This document shows, piece after piece, positions 22,755-33,014 of a DNA stretch of 64,000 bases. Both the position numbers and the translations under genes were made by a program. Source of the stretch: Deltaproteobacteria bacterium (GTDB lineage: Bacteria; Lernaellota; Lernaellaia; JACKCT01); the NCBI GenBank assembly GCA_027493875.1, contig JAOSJX010000023.1:1-64000 (forward strand). The letters run 5' to 3'. Under the pieces are notes generated by a model. It saw only the letters and a program-made list of their open reading frames with translations. It did not search any database and had not been told where the DNA came from. Numbering within the stretch: position 1 is the first letter of the stretch; every line of letters starts with the position of its first letter.

Positions 22755-24567
22755 TCATCTTAGATAACCGAGGCTCTCCAAACGATGAATTTCTTCCGGA
22801 GTCAGTTCGCGTGTTCCGGTGGCCAGCGCCCCGAGGAATGCGTCGTCGTCGTGCGTCGGAATTGTGGAGACGGGCCGCGCGGCGAGAAGCTCCGGATCGA
22901 CGATTTCCGTCAGCACGCGACCGTCCATATCGGCTCCGACCGGCTTGCCCTTCAGATAGAGCAGCGTCGGCGTGAGATCGAATAACGACGTGGCCGAAAC
23001 GATCTTTCCCTTGGCGACTCCCGGTCCCGCGATCATAAAAACGCCGGGATCCGTGCTGTTGTGTCCGTTGAACGAGCAATTGACCATCCACGGACTTCCG
23101 GGTCCGTAATCCATGATGTAACGCGCGGCGGAAACGAAGGACGGCGGGGCGCCGACGACAACACCGTCATATCGCTTTTCCACATTCAAAAAAGCCATCG
23201 ACGGCCGGTTGATCTCGTCCGCGGCGGCGGTGAGTTTTTCGAACAACGCCTGCGTCGTCGCCTCGTCGAGCACCGTGGGCCGGTAAAAGTATTCGTGATG
23301 CGTTACTTGAAAATCAATCCTTTTCCCGGTTCGCTCGTCCTCAAGAAACGCAAAAAGTGTTGCTTTTTCCTTCCAAGAGACGTCGGCTCGGATATTCGGA
23401 AGCGTTACCGGCTGCGCGGCGTTTTCCTCGTGGAGCCCGTCGGGGACCCCCATCGTTGTTAATGCGTGGTCGTTCAACTCAAGCGTGACGTGCGGCCAAT
23501 TGCCCTCGAAACCGTGGTCCGAGGCCACGATGAAGTAATCGTCGGGAAAGTCGTCGATGACGCGGCCGACCAACATGTCGAGATTGCGGTAGAACTTGAC
23601 GAGCCGATCGGTATTGAAAAACAGCACTTTCGCGAGCGCCGGATCGGCGTAACGGAACGTCCGCCCCGCCGAGGCGTATTTGATGAGAAAATAGAACATC
23701 AGCCGGTGCTGGCGAGTGTCCGTTTCCCGCACGAGCGAGGCGAGAACATCAAACTCCGTTTTGTCGAGCGCCTTCGCGACGGCCCTCGTCACGATCGTGG
23801 ATTCTTTCGGGTGAGGCAGGCGAGACGTTTTGAATGAAAAAGAATTTTTCGGGATGCGCCATTCCAGTGGAGGTTTGCAGAAGGATGGCTTCGGGATAGC
23901 GAGCCGCCAGCGGCGTGAAGTACCAATCAAGCAGCACCAACCGCCGGCCTTTCGGATGGCCCAAGATCGTCCAGAACCTTTTGGCGCGGACGGCGTCGAC
24001 GTTGAGACCCCAGAGATCGTCGTTCGTGTAACCGGGGAGCGTCTTTTCCCGGCGCTTGCCGGAGGCGATCGACGTCCACGAAACCGGGGAAAAGGCTTCG
24101 TCGGTGGCGAGAAAACCGTAACTGCTTCTTTCCAGCAAGCGGCGGAAGCTGGGCAGGTCACCGGATTCCATGAGCGGTGTCAGGAGGCTCCACGCGGCAC
24201 CGTCGATTCCCAGAAAGATGATGCGCGCCTGATCCCCCGACCCGGTTCCGTAGCCGCGGGCGTCGACGCTCGGCGGGGTGATCCGCCCGTACGTATCGCT
24301 CATTTCGTTCCACAACGCCCCCGCGGCGACGTCGGCGGGAGCGTCAAGGACGAGGTCTTCGGGGTCGTTGTATTCCCGGTAGAATTTGTCGAATCCGTCG
24401 GGCGAGGGGCCAAACAGCTTGTAGTGTGTCGCGGACTCGCGCGCGGAAAAAACATGATGCAAAAACACCGCGGCCGCGAGAGCAAGGAGCGCGAAAAGAA
24501 GAAACGGTGGCACGACGTTTCGATGCCGACGGCGGCGGCCGAGCAACATCCGAAACGACCGACTCAT
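22755..24567 (-). CDS. Membrane-anchored type I phosphodiesterase/phosphatase family enzyme
   Basis: Alkaline-phosphatase-superfamily hydrolase, about 603 residues. An N-terminal anchor (FLLFALLALAAAVFLHHVF) precedes the catalytic domain. Metal Asp is in IIFLGIDGAAWSLL, the nucleophile Ser/Thr region is FSPVSWTSIASGK, and later ligands are in YFIVASDHGFEG and NGHNSTDPGVFMIAGPGV. The C-terminus ends EIHRLESLGYLR, as in many deltaproteobacterial members. One indel near 23840 splits it. The ATG at 24567 lacks a strong ribosome site. Probably periplasmic, acting on phosphodiesters or nucleotide sugars; substrate unknown. Confidence 0.8.
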
Positions 24568-24680
24568 TTTTTTCACGTCGTCACTCGATGCCGGGAAATC
24601 AGGAGGCGCCAACGGGGAACAGGTTCAGCATAGCAGAAAATACGGGGCCGAGGATCGCCTTGCCTTTTCGCGAAGCCAAT

Positions 24681-25312
24681 CTAAGACGCGGCCGTCTCGT
24701 AGAGATCAAAGACGCCTTTCCCTGGCGCACCAGAGTTGGTTCATCGCCGACGAAGCTGATGATCGTGGAGGGCTCCGGCGGGATGATCCCGGCGTCGACG
24801 ATGAGATCCACGTATCCGCCGAGGACTTTCAGAATGTCGTCCGGATCGGCGAGAAGGTCGCCGCCGTGCACGTAGGCGCTGGTGGAGATGACCGGCATCC
24901 CGACCTCTTGAATGAGCGCCCGGCAGAAAGGGTCGTCCGGAATGCGGATGCCGATTTCCTTACGCTGTGTCTGCGTGGTGCGCGGGGCGTTGCGGTTGGC
25001 GTCGAGGATGAATGTGTAGGGTCCTGGAAGGAGACGCTTCATGGTGCGGTAGGCTTCGTCGCTGACCTGCGCGAACTGAGCGATGTTCGCCAGATCGCCG
25101 CAAAGGTAAGAGAGCGGCCTTTTCAGCGATTTTTTCTTCAGGGTGTAGAGCTTTTCGATGCCGCGCTTGTTCTCGAGATGCGCGCCGATGGCATAGGTCG
25201 TGTCGGTCGGGTGAACAATGAGGCCGCCGCGGCGGAGAATTTCCGCCGCCTGATGCACGAGACGCATCCGCGGATGGTCGCGATCGACGTGGAAAACCTG
25301 GGCGATCCCCAT
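24681..25312 (-). CDS. Sua5/YciO/YrdC-family protein (threonylcarbamoyl-AMP synthase-like)
   Basis: About 210 residues. The YrdC-type fold is seen in GGLIVHPTDTTYAIGAHLEN, KRPLSYLCGDL, the PGPYTFIL motif and IGIRIPDD. It lacks the extra Sua5 domain and resembles the YciO branch, so it may not make threonylcarbamoyl-AMP for tRNA t6A. As printed, the frame runs to 24599. A one-base change in the AAAGG run near 24715 gives the compact end QGKGVFDLYETAAS at TAG 24681-24683, the length expected. Start ATG 25312 has GGGAG 10 bases upstream. Confidence 0.8.
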
Positions 25313-25380
25313 GAAAGAAAGACTCCCAAGGAAAATCAGATCCGAGCCGCGGCGAAGACTAGGGGAGGGGACGTGGGGTG

Positions 25381-25968
25381 TCAAGAATCGGAAACGCGCT
25401 CGGAGAGCTTGCGCTGCAGATCGGCGATGCCCGTGCCTTTGGAACTGGAGGTGAAGGTGAAGTGCTCTGGCGGAAGGCCGATGTCCGTTTCGAGATGGCG
25501 CTGGAGGTTGCGGCGGTCGTTGGAGCCGAGTTTATCGGATTTCGTGATGACGATTTCCAGGCGCAGGCCGTGCTCCGCGCACCAGTCGATGAGCGCGCGT
25601 TCTTCCTCCTCGGGACCGCGGCGGCAGTCGATGAGAAGGGCAAGCGCTTTTAGAGATTCGCGGCCGGCGAGATAGCGTTCGACCATCGGGCTCCATTCGC
25701 GCCGAACAGCGGCGGGCACTTTCGCGTACCCGTAGCCGGGTAGGTCGACGAGCCGGAATTTTCCGTTAACAACGAAGAAATTGATCAGGCGCGTTTTGCC
25801 GGGCGTTCGGCTGGTCTGCGCGAGTTTTCGCCGGCCGACAAGCGCATTGATGAGGCTGGACTTGCCGACGTTAGAGCGTCCCGCGAAGGCGATTTCGGGC
25901 AGATCGGCCGGCGGAAAATCAACCGGATTAACGGCGCTTTTCTCAAACTCCGCCGATTGGATCTTCAT
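25381..25968 (-). CDS. engB: Ribosome-biogenesis GTPase EngB/YsxC
   Basis: Essential GTPase for 50S subunit assembly. 195 residues, intact. G1 is AGRSNVGKSS, G2 TSRTPGKTR, G3 LVDLPGYGYAKV, G4 TKSDKL and G5 TSSSKGTG. The stop of ccsA lies 3 bases upstream of this start, so the two genes are probably in one transcript with resB. Confidence 0.95.
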   Translation of the reverse strand: MKIQSAEFEKSAVNPVDFPPADLPEIAFAGRSNVGKSSLINALVGRRKLAQTSRTPGKTRLINFFVVNGKFRLVDLPGYGYAKVPAAVRREWSPMVERYLAGRESLKALALLIDCRRGPEEEERALIDWCAEHGLRLEIVITKSDKLGSNDRRNLQRHLETDIGLPPEHFTFTSSSKGTGIADLQRKLSERVSDS

Positions 25969-25971
25969 GCG

Positions 25972-27300
25972 TTACGCGGAGGCATAGGAATGCAGTCCCG
26001 CGAGGACCAGGTTTACGCCAAGGTAGGTAAAGATCACGCTGACAAAACCGACGACGGCGATGACGGCGGTGCGCCGGCCCGACCAACCGTGCGAGATGCG
26101 CGTGTGGAGGAAGGCGAGGTACACCATCCAGGTGACAAGCGCGCCGGTTTCCTTCGGGTCCCATCCCCAGTATCGCCCCCAAGCCTGGTTGGCCCAAATA
26201 GCGCCGGAAAGCAGCATGAACGTGAGGATGGGAAACGCGAAAATAATCGATTTGTAGACCAGGTCGTCCAAAACGTCCTTTTGGGGGAGACGTTGGCGCA
26301 ATCCGTCGCCCGCCTTGTGGAGGCTGAGCGCCATGGCGCCGAAGAAACAGCCGAGGAAGAGGAGCGCGAAGCTGTAGCCGTTGATTTTGAGGAAGAATCC
26401 CGGGTAGCGCCCGGATTGGATCGCCATGTTCACGAGCGCGAGGCCGAGCAGCACGGTGGGAAAGAGCAATGCGAAAAAGGACAACCGCTCGGCCTTTTCA
26501 CCGCCGCTTGTCGCGGCGCGCTTCGAGAGGACAGCGGCCAGAACGAAAAAAGCCATCGCCACCAGCAGAAATAAGCCGAGGCCGGGAAGTTCGACGGTGT
26601 AGAACTCCGTCGGATCGGTCATCGGGATCGCCGCTTTCACGATGTGTCCATCGAAAACCTCGGCCTTCGTCAGCGGATAGGACGCGGTGAAAACGCTTCC
26701 CTTGGTGACGGCCAGGATGGCCGCGGCGTTGAAGGCGGACACGGCGAAGTGAAAATAGGGCATGGGGACGCGGTCCCGGAAAAGATAAAGCACCGCGAAG
26801 CCGAACGCGACGATGAACATCGCGTAAGCGATCGACGCGCCGAAGACGTGCACGTAAAGCCAGATGTTCTGAAGAGCCGGGACGAGCGGCGTAATTTCCT
26901 TGTCGCCGGTGAGCGACGCCAATCCCAACGCCACCATCACGAGCGGCACGATGAATGCGCCCGCGATTTTCACCTTGTAGCGGAGTTCGACGATCGTATA
27001 GCAGGTGACCAAACCCCATGAGAAAAACACGAGAGACTCGTAGAGGTTGGTCCACGGTGGCCGGCCGATACCCGCGGCAACCCATCGAAGGACGAGCGCC
27101 GAGGTTAACGCGGCGACGCCCGCCGCCAACCCGGCAAAGCCAAGCAGCCACAGGCCGTCGGCGCGCTTGAAGAGGTAGCCGGTGTAGCCGATCGTGCTGG
27201 CGATGAACAACAAGAAGGACAGATCGAAAAATCCGATCGAAAATCCGTGCGGGCCGCCTTGGGCGAACGCGGACAGCATCAACTGAATATACTCACCCAT
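25972..27300 (-). CDS. ccsA: System II cytochrome c maturation protein CcsA
   Basis: Membrane heme-handling subunit of cytochrome c synthase. Intact, 442 residues, with at least ten hydrophobic helices. The tryptophan-rich heme motif is WGRYWGWDPKET, and the flanking His residues expected of CcsA are present (LYVHVFGAS, HTRISHGW). ATG 27300 has GGAGAA 4-5 bases upstream and overlaps the end of resB by 8 bases, so the two partner proteins are translationally coupled. It is longer than minimal CcsA because of an extra N-terminal helical region, as in other deltaproteobacterial forms. Confidence 0.92.
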   Translation of the reverse strand: MGEYIQLMLSAFAQGGPHGFSIGFFDLSFLLFIASTIGYTGYLFKRADGLWLLGFAGLAAGVAALTSALVLRWVAAGIGRPPWTNLYESLVFFSWGLVTCYTIVELRYKVKIAGAFIVPLVMVALGLASLTGDKEITPLVPALQNIWLYVHVFGASIAYAMFIVAFGFAVLYLFRDRVPMPYFHFAVSAFNAAAILAVTKGSVFTASYPLTKAEVFDGHIVKAAIPMTDPTEFYTVELPGLGLFLLVAMAFFVLAAVLSKRAATSGGEKAERLSFFALLFPTVLLGLALVNMAIQSGRYPGFFLKINGYSFALLFLGCFFGAMALSLHKAGDGLRQRLPQKDVLDDLVYKSIIFAFPILTFMLLSGAIWANQAWGRYWGWDPKETGALVTWMVYLAFLHTRISHGWSGRRTAVIAVVGFVSVIFTYLGVNLVLAGLHSYASA

Positions 27301-28646
27301 CGTTTTCTCCTTCGGCGGCGCCCTCAATGCGCGCCAGGGCCGTTCGCACCTGCGCTTCGAGTTGGGGTTTCCTCTTGTTGCCGGTCCACCAGGCGACGGC
27401 CCGGTCCGGCTCCACGCGGAGCCAGACGCGGTGATGATAACCGAACAGCGCCCAAAGAAGCGACGGAATGAGGATCACGGCGCCGGCCCACACGATTTTA
27501 ACGCCCGGATCGACGGAAACCTCGAGGCCGGTCGCGAAGACGGATTCGAGGTCGATAAAATCGAATTGATATTTTCCGAGCGGCGCAGGCGTCGGATCGT
27601 CTTTGCGGACCCAGAAGGGGTCGCCGACCTTGTCGTTCTCAATCGCCCGCAGGCGAACCGCTGGGCCTTGGCCGTCTCGATCCGCCTCGAAATCGATGAG
27701 CGCGAAAGCGTCGGCGCCGCCGAGCGGCACAACCTCGCCAAGCGTCACCATCGTCTCGGTGAGCGGCGCGCCGTCCTCGCCGGAGACGCGCGTCCGCGCC
27801 ATGACGCCGAGTTCGTCGTAGAACGCCTGGAAAAATCGAAAGCCTTTGTAGTCGAGCGGCTTGTTGACTTCGATGTGCTTGCGAAAGGCCGGTTCGCCGT
27901 CCACGTGGAGCAGCAGATCCGACCGGAAGACCTTCGGCTGCTGCGTTCCCGGGTAGTAATCGATGCCGAAATCCTCGCATTCCACCTCGAAGGGAAGGCG
28001 GAATCGGCGCATTTGGCCTTCGCGGTCCTGCGTGACGAAGATGCTTGATTTTCGCCCCTCGGGAATGAACATGCGTCCGCTGACGGCGCGGAGATTGCTG
28101 ACCATCCCCCGAGCCCGACGATGATGAAGGAAAAATGGAGCACGTAGGGCATGAACCGGCTGGCGAGGCCCTTCTCGCCGAACCAATGGCCGGAAGCGTC
28201 GGCCCGGCGCAGCTTAAGAGGAAGAAAGGCGTTTAGAATCCCCTGGTCGTCCGGCGGCGACGAAATGAGAACGGAGTGGCGCGGAAAGCGTTCCGCGTTT
28301 TCCTCGTCCAATGGTTGGTCCGAAATCGAGAGCTGCTTTTCGAGCCGGTTGAGACCGGCCACGGAGCCGACGATGAGATTTGTGTAAAACAAAAAGAGAA
28401 GGACGTAGAAGTACCACGCGTGAAAAACCTCAAAAAATCCAAGCCTTTCGCCCAGCGAAAAATAGGGGCTATCGGCCCGCAGTTTCTCCAGCGCGTCAGC
28501 CTGGAGGGTGATGCCTTTTGCGGAAGGATCGTTCCGACGAGGACGAGCGCTAGCAGCGCCACCGTCAGGTAGACCGCCAGTTTCGTCGAGGCAAAAAAAA
28601 AGCGATAGAGCGCGTGGTGAATCGTATTTTTCTGTTGGTCGGGCAT
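27293..28646 (-). CDS. resB: System II cytochrome c maturation protein ResB/Ccs1
   Basis: Partner of CcsA. About 450 residues. Begins MPDQQKNTIHHALYRFF, then a first membrane helix (LAVYLTVALLALVLVGTILP), a second near FYVLLFLFYTNLIVGSVA, a third (FSFIIVGLGGW), a large periplasmic domain containing the family-typical GFRFFQAFYDE, and a last helix (VWAGAVILIPSLLWALFGY). Indels near 28520 and 28120 break the frame. Together with ccsA it indicates the organism makes c-type cytochromes by system II. Confidence 0.88.
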
Positions 28647-28697
28647 CGGCCGTCTTCGCGCCGGCCCAACGTCGGGTGCCGGGGCGTGACGACTTAA

Positions 28698-28718
28698 GAC
28701 ACCCGCGCCGCGGGTGTC
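28698..28718. other. Perfect 9-bp hairpin between divergent resB and the 28810 gene
   Basis: GACACCCGC, loop GCC, GCGGGTGTC. It lies between divergent genes and has no T tract in either direction, so a regulatory or dispersed element is more likely than a terminator. Confidence 0.4.
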
Positions 28719-28809
28719 AAGGGCAAAAGGACCTCCCGGTGATTAACGTGACCGCCTCCGCCGCACGGAAACGCGGACGAATAAAGTTTCTGATTCTCCA
28801 CAGTTAGGA

Positions 28810-29355
28810 ATGCAGGCGGACCCGATCGTCTTGCGCCGGCCGGGAGGGTGTGTTAGAAAATCCTTTAAAGGGAAAGTGCGAAAACGGCCGCCTATCCAAG
28901 GGCGAAGCGATACCCGCGTGAAAGGTTACCAGAAACGCAGGATCATCTACGTCTCCGGAGTTGTTCTGGCGCTTTTTTTCATCGGATCGCTGCTCCTGGA
29001 CGCGGGGTGGGTGTTTCGGGTGTTCTTGTTCATGAACGACAGGAAAATCGAATTGGACACGAACTACGACGACCGGCCCGACTATTTCGAGTTATGGGAA
29101 GGCGGCGCGCTGGTTCTTTCGGAGTGGGACACGAATTTCGACGGGCTGGTGGATTACCGAAACCGGTTTCAACACGGCGAACGGGAACCCTATCTGCTCG
29201 AGGTGGATGCGGATTATGATGAGTATTTCGAGTACCGTGAGCGTTTGGACGTCAAAAGCGGCGTGATTACTTGCGAGATCGACGAAGACGGGGACGGCAC
29301 GTTCGAGCCGAAGGCCTGCTCCCCCGTCTCCGGGAAAAACACTCCGGAATCGTGA
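28810..29355 (+). CDS. Single-pass membrane protein with calcium-loop-like Asp repeats
   Basis: No named family recognised. 181 residues as read from ATG 28810. The start is unsure: ATG 28810 lacks a good ribosome site, and GTG 28876 is possible. A basic region is followed by one helix (IIYVSGVVLALFFIGSLLLDAGW) and an outer domain. That domain has four units spaced about 20 residues apart, each opening with an Asp-rich loop: DTNYDDRPDY, DTNFDGLVDY, DADYDEYFEY and DEDGDGTFEP. These look like EF-hand or dockerin-type calcium loops. The next gene starts 9 bases after the stop, so an operon is likely. Confidence 0.65.
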   Translation: MQADPIVLRRPGGCVRKSFKGKVRKRPPIQGRSDTRVKGYQKRRIIYVSGVVLALFFIGSLLLDAGWVFRVFLFMNDRKIELDTNYDDRPDYFELWEGGALVLSEWDTNFDGLVDYRNRFQHGEREPYLLEVDADYDEYFEYRERLDVKSGVITCEIDEDGDGTFEPKACSPVSGKNTPES

Positions 29356-29364
29356 GGAGGAACG

Positions 29365-30062
29365 ATGGCAGCGGATAGCGCCGGAAAGGCGGGACCGAAG
29401 TCCCCCAACGGTTTCGATCAGCAGATTTCGGACGACATCCGGGCGTTGCAGCGGTCTTCCCGGTGGCTTGCGCTGCTCGGCATTCTCGCCGTCGTGCTCC
29501 TCGTCCTGCTTGTGGTGTTCTCCGTTTACGACAAAACGCTCATCAACGCATCGCCGTCGTTCATCGACATCGCCTTCGTCAGCGCCGACGACACGAAGCT
29601 CTACGAAGGGCCGGGCGAGATGTTCACGGTGCTCGACACCTATGCGAAGGGTGATCCCGTTTTTCTGATGGAGAAGAGAGCCGAATGGGCGCGCGTGCAG
29701 CGCGACGGGCGGATGGGATAGGTCCGGGCGGACGCCGTTCAGACGAGTCGGAGCGGCGCGCGGAAACGCGCGGCACGGACGCCGCGCCGATCGAGATTCT
29801 CGACGTGGATTGGAATATCGACGAGGTGGATAACTACACGATCCTCGGGAAGATCCGGGACAACACGGATATTCCCGTCGCGAACGTGAAAATCAGCGTC
29901 AATTTCTTTACCAAAGACGGCGAATTGGTCGAGACGAAGTCGACCGTCGTTTCCGGCAGCCAGCCGTTCAAACGCGGGCAGCAATACAGCTTCAGCATCC
30001 GCGGCAACAGCGACAAGGAATTCAACTTTTTCACGACGCAGGTCGAGAGCTGGTGGGAATAG
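29365..30062 (+). CDS. Membrane-anchored SH3 plus FxLYD-type protein
   Basis: About 232 residues. An N-terminal cytoplasmic stretch, one helix (LALLGILAVVLLVLLVVFSVY), then a bacterial SH3-like domain (TKLYEGPGEMFTVLDTYAKG, continuing to WVRADAV), then an FxLYD-type beta domain (NYTILGKIRDNTDIPVANVKI). Indels near 29718 and 29760 break the frame. AGGAGG precedes the ATG. Such proteins are periplasmic scaffolds. It sits between the Asp-loop protein and a thioredoxin-like protein. Confidence 0.75.
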
Positions 30063-30574
30063 GGGAATTTCGTTCGTCGCGCCGCGGTCTGGACCGGCGT
30101 TGCCGTGGCGTTTCTTGCCGCGAGCGCCGTGGCCGCGGCAGAGCCGTCCGCGCTGCGTATTGACGCGATCAAGGCCGGATACACCGATCTGGAAGGTCAA
30201 ACCCATTCCTTTGCCGAGGCGAAGGGCCGGGTGGTGCTGCTCAATTTTGGGCGTCGTGGTGCGCTCCCTGCCTCCATGAGATTCCGACGCTCAACGCGCT
30301 GCAGGAAAAGTACGGAACGCGCCGGTTGACGATTCTCTCCATCAATCTCGATCTCAATACGACGGACGAGGTCTCGAAATTCGCGCGGCGCCACGACGCG
30401 CGCTACCGCGTCGGGCTGGCGGCGGATTCGCTCGCGACCGAACTGTCCGTGTCGATGTTGCCGACGACCTATTTGTTTGCCGCGGACGGGTCGCTCTTCA
30501 AACGGTACACCGGCGGTCCACCGGAGCAGGTTTTCGTTCGCGATATCGATGCCGCGCTCGTCAAGTCGAAATGA
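30063..30574 (+). CDS. TlpA/ResA-like thiol-disulfide oxidoreductase
   Basis: Periplasmic thioredoxin-fold reductant, about 170 residues. An N-terminal signal-like segment (VRRAAVWTGVAVAFLAAS) leads to the thioredoxin domain. A missing T near 30250 hides the active site. Restoring it gives NFWASWCAPCLHEIP, with WCAPC as the redox motif, and TTYLFAADG is the cis-Pro region. No normal start codon precedes the signal segment (GTG 30105 falls inside it), so another base error is likely near 30060-30072. ResA-like proteins keep apocytochrome Cys reduced, which fits the nearby ccsA/resB genes. Confidence 0.8.
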
Positions 30575-31909
30575 CCGCCCGCGTTCCCGCGTTCTGACCG
30601 TCCGAGAATTTATTCGTTCCGCGAAGTCCGTCTTGGAATCGGCCTTTCCCGAAGTCCGGGTTCGCGGTGAGATTGTGTCGTTCACCCGGGCGGCGTCGGG
30701 TCACGCGTATTTCACGCTGGCCGACGACGACGCGCAGGTGCGTTGCGTGATGTATCGGACTGCGGCGCGCTTTCTGGCGTTCGATCCCGGCGAGGGCGTC
30801 GAGGTCGTCGCCTTCGGCCGCGCGTCCGTTTACGCGCCGCGCGGCGAAATGCAGCTTATCGTCGACGCGATGGAGCCCGTCGGGGCGGGGGCGCTCGCGG
30901 CGGCGTTCGAAAAACTCAAGAAGGAGTTGGCGGGGAAGGGATACTTCGATGCCGGCCGGAAAAGCCGATCCCGGAGTCGCCGCGCCATGTGGGCGTGGTG
31001 ACGAGTCTCTCCGCCGCCGCGCTGTTCGACGCTCTTCGCACGCTGCTCAACCGGCAACCGGGGCTTCACGTCATCGTTTCGCCTTGCCCTGTTCAAGGAG
31101 CCGACGCGCCGCCGCAGATCGCCGACGCGCTGGCGACGCTCGACGCCACGGGAGCCTGCGACGTCATTCTGCTCGTGCGCGGCGGCGGATCGCCGGAGGA
31201 TTTGTGGTCGTTCAACGACGCGCGTGTGGTCGAGGCGATCGCGGCGTGCGCAACGCCGGTCGTCAGCGGCGTCGGCCACGAGATCGACGTGACGCTGGCC
31301 GATTTTGCCGCCGATCTACGGGCGGCGACGCCGACCGCCGCGGCGCAGGCCGTAACGGCGCGTTGGCAGGATCAGGCGGCGCTCCTGAAGACGTTGACCG
31401 CTCGAAGCGCACGGCTGACCGCCGAATTCGTTCAAGACACCTTGCGCCGCGTCGATGACGCGACGGCCGCGGCGATCGCGTCCACCGTCCGGACGCATCG
31501 GCGAGCGCGGCGCGACGTGGCGGCGCTGCATCACCGGCTTGTCGCCGGGGATCCTCGGAGACGCGCGCGGGAAGGGCGGCGACTTGTCGCACTATGGACG
31601 CGGGCGCTCGTGGCGATCACGCGGCGCCGCATGATGACCGCGTCCGAAGGTTTGGATCGGACGGCGTCGAGAAACGCGAGAGGCATGATCCGCGTTCTGA
31701 ACGCAACGCGTACCGATGTCGAGGCGCGCGCGAGGCAGCTTCACGATCTTTCTCCAACGTCGATCTTGGCACGCGGGTATGCGATCGCGCGCGATCCGAA
31801 AACGGGCCGCGTTGCGAAGAAAGCGTCGGACCACGCGCCCGGCGATCGGTTGGATTTGTTGCTTCATAAAGGCGCTCTCAGCATCGAGATCAAAGAGCGG
31901 AAGATCTAG
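30571..31909 (+). CDS. xseA: Exodeoxyribonuclease VII large subunit
   Basis: Single-strand-specific nuclease subunit, about 445 residues. N-terminal OB domain (LTVREFIRSAKSVLESAF), then the catalytic core with VLLVRGGGSPEDLWSFND-like sequence and VGHEIDVTLADFAADLRA. The ATG 30571 overlaps the TlpA-like stop (ATGA). A missing T near 30595 and an indel near 30960 break the frame. The small subunit gene xseB, often next door, is not present in the window. Confidence 0.9.
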
Positions 31910-31911
31910 AA

Positions 31912-32052
31912 TCATGTGTTTGCTTCGACGGCGGACCCGCATTTGACCACGATACCGACGAAGGCACGGACGATGATTCAGTTGAAGATGTACTCCCGAG
32001 CGATGGTGAGCCGTCGTCGGACGATGACGACGATTCCGGCTGCGGTTGTTGA
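31912..32052 (+). pseudogene. Orphan Asp-rich C-terminal fragment ending in CGC
   Basis: Directly after xseA, one frame reads CFDGGPAFDHDTDEGT followed by more acidic residues and ends DDDDDSGCGC at TGA 32050-32052. No start codon precedes it in that frame; an ATG at 31913 is in another frame and would need an indel. It is either a short protein of about 45 residues or the remnant of a longer one. Its tail matches those at 1411 and 10137. It converges on the UbiA gene, whose stop is at 32053. Confidence 0.5.
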
Positions 32053-33009
32053 TTAAAAAAGATACGAGAGCGCGAAGCCGACCTGCATCGTCATCATCAT
32101 CAGGTACATGTGCTTCCAGGACGGATGATTTTCGGTCGAGGCGAGGTCGTCCGGGTTTTTGAGCAGAAGCCAAACCGTGTAGCATCCCCAGATCGCCAGG
32201 CCCACGCCCAACGCGGTGAGCAGCAAACCATTGCCCGTCAGAATACCCCAACGCACGCCGAGGGGAATAAAGGGGAAGGGGAGAACGAAGAACGGCGCGA
32301 TCATCCAGGCGGCGGATTTCACGCCGTACAGGACGGGGGAGGGTCCGGCAGCCGTCCGCCGCATCGCCTTCGATGTCGGAGAAGTCCTTGGTGCTCGAGG
32401 CCCCGAGAAGAAAAACGCCGAAGAGCAGGCCGATGTACCATGGCTCCGCGGCGAAGACGTGCTTGACGGTAGACCAGCCGGCGACCTTGAGCAGCACGCC
32501 GCGCGGCACCGCGATCGTGAAGTTTGCAAGCCACCCGCGCTTTTTCGTGCGAAAAGGCTCAGCCGAGTAACCGTAGATAAAAAACGACGCGACAAAGACA
32601 ATCACGAAACATTGCCAGTTCACAAGGAAGCTCATGAACAGCGCGAGCACGTAGAGCACCGCCGTGACGACCGAGGCCTCGCGGATTGAAATGCGGCCGC
32701 TGGGAATGGGGCGTTCGGGCTTGTTGTGTTTGTCGTTGACGATGTCGGTGATTTGATTCAGGGCGTTGGAGGCCGCGTTAAGGGTCGCGGCCATGAGGGC
32801 GCCGACGGTGATGTACCAAAGGACCTTGAGCCACTCCGGGTCCATGTAAATCGCGAACGCCCAACCGGGTTCAACCCAATGGCTCTGCCATTTCGGCGCG
32901 GCACCGAGCGCCGTAATGCCGCCCGAGATCATGCCGATCGCCGGCGGCAGGAGGTGAACGGGCGCGCAAATTCCCAATAGAGCTTCAAGCGCTCCAGAAT
33001 TTTCGCCAT
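32053..33009 (-). CDS. UbiA-family prenyltransferase
   Basis: Integral membrane enzyme that transfers a polyprenyl chain, about 318 residues with 8-9 helices. The first Asp-rich motif is NALNQITDIVNDKHNKPERP followed by IPSGRIS, and the second is STKDFSDIEGD. The NKPERPIPSGRIS form is close to digeranylgeranylglyceryl-phosphate synthase and chlorophyll-synthase-like branches rather than to ubiquinone UbiA. Two compensating indels, near 32945 and 32345, shift the frame. ATG 33009 begins 6 bases after the ABC permease stop, so it is the last gene of the transglutaminase-ABC operon. Confidence 0.8.
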
Positions 33010-33014
33010 GGGGG

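Noticed and set aside
31910-32052. xseB (exonuclease VII small subunit) after xseA
   Set aside because: The frame is Asp-rich and ends in CGC; it has no XseB-like helical sequence.
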